Assembly (NCBI GenBank): GCA_026225255.1
Contig: JAMFSJ010000049.1
Coordinates: 19,733-83,732, forward strand
Length of the DNA stretch: 64,000 nucleotides
Source of the DNA: Methylacidimicrobium fagopyrum
GTDB taxonomy: Bacteria > Verrucomicrobiota > Verrucomicrobiia > Limisphaerales > UBA11358
Direction of reading: 5' to 3'
The translations under genes and the position numbers were made by a program. Shown here piece by piece: positions 59,563 through 64,000 of this stretch; position 1 is the first letter of the stretch; each line of letters opens with the position of its first letter. The notes beneath the pieces were generated by a model that had not been told where the DNA came from, searched no databases, and saw nothing but the letters and a program-made list of their open reading frames with translations.

Positions 59563-60963
59563 TTGAATATGACACCCGACCGCGAACTGCTCCAGCACTA
59601 CGCCGCGACGAATTCCGAAGACGCCTTCGCCGAACTTGTCAGCCGCCACGTGAGCCTCGTCTATTCCGCCGCGCTCCGGCAAGTCAATGGCGACGCGCAT
59701 CTCGCGCACGATGTCGCCCAGACCGTTTTCACCGATCTGGCGCGCAAGGCCAGTTCGCTGACCCGGCACGAAAGTCTGACGGGTTGGCTTTACACGAGTG
59801 CGCATTTTGCGGCGGCAAAAATCGTGCGGAGCGAAATGCGCCGTCGTGACCGGGAGGAAAAATTTATGCGCGAAACTATTTCGGAAAACGCGCCGGAAAA
59901 CGACTGGCAAAAAATTCGCCCCGCGCTCGACGCTGCGATGCACGATCTCAAGGAATCCGATCGCGACGCCATTTTACTGCGCTACTTTGAAAATCGGCAA
60001 TTCGTCGAAGTGGGCGCGAAACTTGGCCTCAATGAAAATGCCGCGCGGATGCGCGTCGAACGTGCGGTGGAAAAATTACGCGGTATTTTGACCAAACGCG
60101 GTCTTGCCACAACGGCCGCGCTCGCCGCTGTGATTTCAGCTAATGCGGTTCAAAGCGCGCCCGCCGGCTTGGCGGCGACGCTGACCACGACTTCTGTTGG
60201 TGCCACAGCAACCGGAACTCTAACGCTCACGAAAATAATAACTACTATGAAATTAAAACTTATATTCAGCACTCTCCTCGTTGCGGGTGCGGCGACCGCC
60301 TTGGTCGTTCAACATCAAACGCAAACCAAGCTTGCCGGCGAAAACGAATCCTTGCATCAGCAGGTCAGCCAATTACAAACCGATAACGCCAGGCTTTCCA
60401 ACCGCGTGGCGACAATTGGCAAAGCTACGTCAACACCGGCATCCGCGCCAAATGATCAAAATACCGAATTATTAAAATTGCGCGGGGAAGTCGGTGTGTT
60501 GCACCAGCAAATGGATGAGGCTCATCAGAAAGCCAAAGCAGCGGAGCAAGAAATGGCGGCTGTATTATCTGCACAAGCCCAATTCACAGCGAGTGAAAGC
60601 CGAACTGTCAATGCAATGAAATTGCTTGGACTGGATATGCGACTTTATGCGAATGATCACGACAATCAATTTCCAACTAACAACCTATTCAAGCTGGCCG
60701 AAGCCAATGATCAGACGAACTTGCTTCAAAACATACCTTATATTGAATCCAGCAATGCTGATTCAGTAAAATTAAACCAAAAAGGACAACCAGACTACCC
60801 CAACTTGGTGATAATGCGGGAACGGATTGCCCGACAGTCTCCTGATGGAACATGGCACCGTCTTTATGGTTTTGCCGATGGCAGCGTGCAAACCGCTACC
60901 TCGCTTGATGGAAATTTCGACGCTTGGGAAAAAGCTAACGCCTATTCGCCACCAAGCCAATAA
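59563..60963 (+). CDS. ECF-type sigma factor fused to membrane helix, coiled coil and pseudopilin-like tail
   Basis: A 466-residue protein. Residues 1-185 are an ECF sigma factor: RELLQHYAATNSEDAFAELVSRHVSLVYSAALRQ (region 2), LAHDVAQTVFTDLARKA, LLRYFENRQFVEVGAKLGLNENAARMRVERAVEKLR (region 4). Then comes an Ala/Thr stretch, a membrane helix (LIFSTLLVAGAATALVV, about 230-246), and a coiled coil (about 252-345). The end (about 350-466) has MKLLGLDMRLYANDHDNQFP and GFADGSVQTATS, like DUF1559/pseudopilin tails of this group. An internal Met at 228 (60247) could yield the tail alone. Likely activity: sigma factor held at the membrane and perhaps released by proteolysis; that is inference. Confidence 0.86.
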   Translation: MNMTPDRELLQHYAATNSEDAFAELVSRHVSLVYSAALRQVNGDAHLAHDVAQTVFTDLARKASSLTRHESLTGWLYTSAHFAAAKIVRSEMRRRDREEKFMRETISENAPENDWQKIRPALDAAMHDLKESDRDAILLRYFENRQFVEVGAKLGLNENAARMRVERAVEKLRGILTKRGLATTAALAAVISANAVQSAPAGLAATLTTTSVGATATGTLTLTKIITTMKLKLIFSTLLVAGAATALVVQHQTQTKLAGENESLHQQVSQLQTDNARLSNRVATIGKATSTPASAPNDQNTELLKLRGEVGVLHQQMDEAHQKAKAAEQEMAAVLSAQAQFTASESRTVNAMKLLGLDMRLYANDHDNQFPTNNLFKLAEANDQTNLLQNIPYIESSNADSVKLNQKGQPDYPNLVIMRERIARQSPDGTWHRLYGFADGSVQTATSLDGNFDAWEKANAYSPPSQ

Positions 60964-61251
60964 GTCAGCGAGATTTTTAATGTCCATTTTGCCAGTCGCA
61001 AAGCGACATTGGAAATTAGCCCGGCACATTGTGCTGGGTGAACGATTTGAAACGGAAAGCGTCCTGAAGGGACGAAGGAAATTTACAAATGAAATCGCCA
61101 CATGAATCAATTTCATCCCTGAAAATCCATCAAATTTCCACCGTCCCGCGGGGACGGTTTTTATTTTCTGATGATACCAGACACCGCGTGTCTGGCTAAT
61201 TTCCTTGGCTGCTTCGCGGCTAAGATCGGTTGCGGTTGCCGCTAAAAATTT
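60964..61251. repeat. Intergenic region made of small palindromes
   Basis: No gene is visible. Four hairpins follow one another: AGCCCGGCAC/TGCTGGG-type (61018-61038), CGTCCTGAAGGGACG (61060-61074), CCGTCCCGCGGGGACGG plus T-rich run (61141-61170, a likely terminator of the sigma factor gene) and CCAGACACCGCGTGTCTGG (61178-61196). Confidence 0.65.
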
Positions 61252-61554
61252 TCAAACTGACACTTCGTTTTCCGCGTAAGTTTCTTTTTTTAATTCATCC
61301 AATGCCCGGAAACGGTGCGCGGCGAAGCCGGCTTCCACCCCGAGATTATTTGCGGGATTGATGATGCCGATGAGCAGCAGCGACGGCTCCAGCACGCGGC
61401 GCATATCCATGATCAGTTCATCCGCCTTCACGCCCACGCGCACGGCGCGCACGACATAGATCGTGTCCAGCACGGGCAATTGCAGATAAAGCTGCATCAC
61501 CGTGTCCGTCCATTTGTCATCCACCAAAACCACTTTTTGTCCGACGCTAAACAT
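61252..61554 (-). CDS. Small protein of unknown function
   Basis: A 100-residue protein beginning MFSVGQKVVLVDDKW, a beta-rich start as in small SH3-like or phage-associated proteins, then VLDTIYVVRAVRVGV and a C-terminal stretch FAAHRFRALDELKKE. Similar short proteins with the pattern G-x-K-V-V-x-V-D-D and RFRxLxEL are scattered in related bacteria, often near phage genes; I recall this and have not verified it. No phage genes are nearby here. Confidence 0.6.
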   Translation of the reverse strand: MFSVGQKVVLVDDKWTDTVMQLYLQLPVLDTIYVVRAVRVGVKADELIMDMRRVLEPSLLLIGIINPANNLGVEAGFAAHRFRALDELKKETYAENEVSV

Positions 61555-61838
61555 AAAATTATCGAATCAGTTTTTGAACGCCGTCCGGGGCGTCACGAGG
61601 CTGCTTTCGGAAAATACTGGCAATCCGCTCGTTATCGCGCGTAGCGCAATTCCAGATAATCCCGCAAATGGTTAACTACGTCAACCGGCGAGGCGATAGG
61701 GAAAAATCAAGCGGCTGCCCGACGGAAATCGTCAAACTTAATTTTGAACTTAAAAAGGCGGCTATAAAAGGCTTTGCGCCGGGCGAGTTTGTTGATTTTA
61801 CGTCTCCCAATCTTAACCTATTTTAAAGAAAAATAGAT
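61555..61838. other. Intergenic region without a recognised gene
   Basis: Nothing coding of normal length. On the minus strand a 24-codon run ending VVNHLRDYLELRYAR (about 61635-61710) looks like the tail of a lost gene but has no normal start. The left part contains a GC-rich stretch and no clear terminator. Confidence 0.4.
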
Positions 61839-61868
61839 TTGCCCTATGCGTTAAAACTAGGCTATAGT
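61839..61868 (+). promoter_or_regulatory. Likely promoter of the fatty-acid hydroxylase gene
   Basis: TTGCCC (61839-61844) and TATAGT (61863-61868) are spaced by 18 bases; the ATG is only 10 bases downstream of the -10 box, so the transcript would be nearly leaderless. Confidence 0.5.
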
Positions 61869-61878
61869 CCGAACTGCC

Positions 61879-62466
61879 ATGTCGTTTACAGAACATCTTA
61901 TATTTTGGACCGCTATCGGGTTTATTGGGGCTGGAATTTTCGCCTCTTTTTTTGAATGGACGCTGCATCGTTATTTCATGCACCGCCCGTTTTTAAATTT
62001 TCGCTATGCGTTTCAGGCGCATGCGGTTGTCCACCATCACACCTTCAAGGCTGACCACACCTATCATTTGATCCACGATCACGATAAAAAAACCATACCG
62101 ATGGCGTGGTGGAACGGCCCGTTGTTGATCTTTTTAGGCATGATTCCCGCGCTGGCGCTGGCGTGGAGCATCGGCCGCTGGGAATTTATGATCGGTGCGT
62201 TTCTAGCTTTCTCCAGCTACTACGGGGCTTACGAATACATGCACTGGTGCATGCACTTGCCGAAAGCGCGCCGCGTGGAACGCTCCTGGATTTTCTACCG
62301 TCTGAATGGCCATCACCTCTTGCATCATCGTTACATGCACAAGAATTACAACGTCGTCATGCCATTCGCTGATTTCTGCCTGGGCACGTTGCTGTTGCGC
62401 TCGAAAATCAAATTCGCCCAAGCCCGCGGCGAGGCCGTTCCCGACGTGCAACCGCGCCTTAATTAA
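61879..62466 (+). CDS. Fatty acid hydroxylase-superfamily di-iron membrane enzyme
   Basis: A 195-residue membrane enzyme. Three histidine boxes are visible: HRYFMH (30-35), HAVVHHHTF (48-56), and HHLLHHRYMH (about 145-155), the metal-binding pattern of sterol desaturase/fatty acid hydroxylases, with membrane helices between (FWTAIGFIGAGIFASFFEW, GPLLIFLGMIPALALAWSI). Substrate may be a lipid or carotenoid; not determinable here. The short distance to the promoter is noted separately. Confidence 0.88.
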   Translation: MSFTEHLIFWTAIGFIGAGIFASFFEWTLHRYFMHRPFLNFRYAFQAHAVVHHHTFKADHTYHLIHDHDKKTIPMAWWNGPLLIFLGMIPALALAWSIGRWEFMIGAFLAFSSYYGAYEYMHWCMHLPKARRVERSWIFYRLNGHHLLHHRYMHKNYNVVMPFADFCLGTLLLRSKIKFAQARGEAVPDVQPRLN

Positions 62467-62586
62467 ATTCGAGGTCGTAGTCATTCTCCTCATTTTGAAA
62501 CGAGGATGACGGATGGAAAATGAAGACGGCCAGCGGGGCGCGTTTTTTTCAGGCTCAATTCTCCATCATCCAGCCGCGCTTAAAAA

Positions 62587-62961
62587 ATGAACGATGACCT
62601 ACAACTCGCGGTTGAAAAACTCGGGCTCGAGAAATTTCGTCGGCACATTTTTCTTTGCACCGACGCGGCGGATCCCAAATGTTGTCCGCGCGAAAAAACC
62701 CTCGAGTCGTGGGAATTTCTCAAACGCCGCCTCAATGAACTGCAACTCGTCGGCCCCGAACCGCTTGTTTATCGCACCAAAGCGGATTGCCTGCGCGTCT
62801 GCGTGCGCGGCCCGATCGCCGTCGTCTATCCGGAAGGAGTCTGGTATCACTCTTGCACGCCAGAAACGCTGGAATTCATCATCCAAGAGCATCTTATCAA
62901 CGGACGCACCGTTGCCGAATTTGCCTTCGCTAAAAATTCTGAAATTTTTTCAAAGGATTAA
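62587..62961 (+). CDS. Thioredoxin-like [2Fe-2S] ferredoxin
   Basis: A 124-residue protein. [16 protein letters not shown] (22-37) and [24 protein letters not shown] carry four spaced cysteines of the (2Fe-2S) thioredoxin-fold ferredoxin family (shethna-like/2Fe2S_thioredx). The C-x(10-12)-C, C-x(3)-C spacing is that of the family. Probably an electron carrier; partner unknown. Confidence 0.86.
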   Translation: MNDDLQLAVEKLGLEKFRRHIFLCTDAADPKCCPREKTLESWEFLKRRLNELQLVGPEPLVYRTKADCLRVCVRGPIAVVYPEGVWYHSCTPETLEFIIQEHLINGRTVAEFAFAKNSEIFSKD

Positions 62962-63045
62962 AACTTTCGTGTCGTCAAATTGTTCAAATTCAATAGTGGA
63001 CAAGATTCACAAAAGCATTTAATCATAAGCCCGTTGTAACCTAAA

Positions 63046-63648
63046 ATGGCCAAGTTACTCATCCAAACTCAAGGATTTGAAAATCAGCAGCTTGAATTGC
63101 GCCCTGGTGTGAACCGGGTCGGCCGCGAAGGGCAAAATGATTTTACCATCCCGCACCCCAGCATCTCCTCGCAACATTGCGAATTGATTTTATCCAGCGA
63201 CGGCGTGGTCTTGCACGATCTTGATTCCACCAACGGCTCCTTCGTCAACGGCCAACCGGTCGGTGAAATCTGGCTGGAACCCGGCCAACGCGTGCGCTTG
63301 GGCGAAGTGGAATTGCTCGTCGAATCCACCGAGATCAACGTCAGCATCCCGAAATTTGAACGCGCCGAACCGACACCCGCGCCCACGGTTATGTTGGAAG
63401 ACGGCTCCTTCGTCTGTCCGCGCCATACCGATTTGCTCGCCACGTTCAAATGCACGCATTGCGCCGAAGTCATGTGCAGCGGTTGCGTCCGCATGATGCG
63501 CCGGCAAGGGGGACAACCGCTATTCCTCTGCGTGATCTGCCACCATAAAAGCGAACGCATCCTTACTGAAAAAGGCAAGGCCAAGAAAAATTTCTTCGGT
63601 TTTCTGGACACGGTCCGGTTCAAATTTGGTGGCCGCCCGAAAAATTAA
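63046..63648 (+). CDS. FHA-domain protein with B-box-like zinc finger
   Basis: A 200-residue cytoplasmic protein. Residues 1-95 are an FHA domain with all marks: VNRVGREGQNDFTIPHPSISSQHCEL (GR, SxxH) and DLDSTNGSFVNGQPV. Residues about 122-170 are a cysteine/histidine finger (CPRHTDLLATFKCTHCAEVMCSGCVRM and CVICHHKSER), spaced like the bacterial B-box zinc fingers. A basic C-terminus follows. Such proteins pair phosphothreonine reading with a metal-binding scaffold, often near Ser/Thr kinase genes; none is in the window. Confidence 0.85.
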   Translation: MAKLLIQTQGFENQQLELRPGVNRVGREGQNDFTIPHPSISSQHCELILSSDGVVLHDLDSTNGSFVNGQPVGEIWLEPGQRVRLGEVELLVESTEINVSIPKFERAEPTPAPTVMLEDGSFVCPRHTDLLATFKCTHCAEVMCSGCVRMMRRQGGQPLFLCVICHHKSERILTEKGKAKKNFFGFLDTVRFKFGGRPKN

Positions 63649-63852
63649 AAGGCGCGTAAGCGACCCTTCGCTGGTTAACACGAATTAGCCAAATAAAGTT
63701 AATTCGTTTCCCGACACGTGAAAACTTCTCGGACGAGAATTTTCGAAAACATCCAACCCGCAATATCCAAAGTTTGATGCACGCGCGGCATCTTTAAAAT
63801 TGGCAGTGGGTTGTTTCATAAATTTCGAGAACGAGGAGGATTCCTGAAAACA

Positions 63853-63893
63853 ATAAGTCCCTGCTCAACCTTGCGGTCGAACAGGGACAAATG
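63853..63893 (-). terminator. Terminator of a leftward transcript from beyond the window
   Basis: GTCCCTGcTCAACC pairs with GGTcGAaCAGGGAC around TTGC (two mismatches); on the minus strand the stem is followed by TTATTGTTTT. The region 63649-63852 shows nothing else. Confidence 0.6.
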
Positions 63894-63933
63894 GGGGATG
63901 GGAGTTCGCCATGCTCTCTTTCCCTAACCGACA

Positions 63934-64000
63934 TTAGGCGCGCCCTTGCGGGGCTGCCGGTTTCCCGACGCTATTCTCCACGGCAAGCGGAGTTTCCGGC
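63934..64000 (-). CDS. C-terminal end of an unidentified gene (cut by window edge)
   Basis: On the minus strand the last 21 codons of a frame read PETPLAVENSVGKPAAPQGRA and end in TAA at 63936-63934. The Pro/Ala-rich tail and the terminator 40 bases further on make a real gene end plausible, but so short a piece cannot be identified and could be chance. Confidence 0.35.
   Translation of the reverse strand, partial: PETPLAVENSVGKPAAPQGRA

Noticed and set aside
63853..64000. Structured RNA (riboswitch, 6S or SRP RNA) at the right edge
   Set aside because: Hairpins are present but no conserved core of a known RNA class is visible, and a coding tail plus terminator explains the pattern at least as well.

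Overview
The window looks like chromosomal DNA from a Verrucomicrobiota bacterium, probably near subdivision 3 (Pedosphaera/Limisphaera type). This is inferred from gene content, not from a marker gene. Supporting traits are an ECF sigma factor carrying a membrane-anchored tail, a PEP-CTERM protein, secreted proteins with a shared C-terminal beta module and calcium-binding repeats, GYF-domain membrane proteins, a GH29 fucosidase, and many small intergenic palindromes. The DNA is moderately GC-rich with short intergenic gaps. I see no rRNA, tRNA, CRISPR array or intact transposase.

Layout. 1-3.8 kb: start of uvrB (cut by the window edge) and a giant secreted astacin-like protease/beta-helix protein. 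4-10.6 kb: an esterase, then a leftward operon of alpha-L-fucosidase, a GHMP kinase and a duplicated cytidylyltransferase, then a GDP-mannose 3,5-epimerase-like enzyme. 10.7-25 kb: RNA-modification and housekeeping genes (TrhO-RluA fusion, rsmH, trmB, panC, nadB), an FG-GAP protein, a gluconolactonase-like protein and a VapBC-type toxin-antitoxin pair. 25-30 kb: a sugar nucleotidyltransferase, a TetR-TolC unit and purH. 30-35 kb: a leftward exopolysaccharide-export operon (outer-membrane barrel, Wzc-like tyrosine kinase, Wza-like lipoprotein, FHA protein). 35-41.5 kb: polX, thiD, an MBL-fold hydrolase, a membrane/PCD fusion and two GYF-domain membrane proteins. 41.6-43.7 kb: dprA, split by a small cassette. 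43.8-50.4 kb: glycosyltransferase, flippase, an M20 peptidase, a PEP-CTERM protein and a secreted nuclease. 50.6-64 kb: argS, two PTS IIA domains, a membrane protease, pyrE, a NYN nuclease, a VWA protein, two cyclophilins, an amidohydrolase, the sigma factor fusion, a fatty-acid hydroxylase, a 2Fe-2S protein and an FHA/zinc-finger protein.

The most notable locus is dprA. The reading frame breaks exactly after the conserved AVPGRI segment and resumes about 0.86 kb away with DSPRSKGCHELI. The intervening DNA carries a truncated serine recombinase and a 107-residue unknown ORF. Its two ends are 31-bp imperfect inverted repeats (24/31 identical) that, joined at a shared ATT, rebuild a palindromic attP-like site. 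Excision would restore an in-frame DprA of about 369 residues. The second point of interest is the fucosidase-kinase-nucleotidyltransferase operon, which may be a fucose-activation route unlike the Fkp enzyme. The window is also rich in dispersed palindromes, including a nested four-hairpin element at 38.8 kb and an element inside a coding sequence at 14.4 kb.
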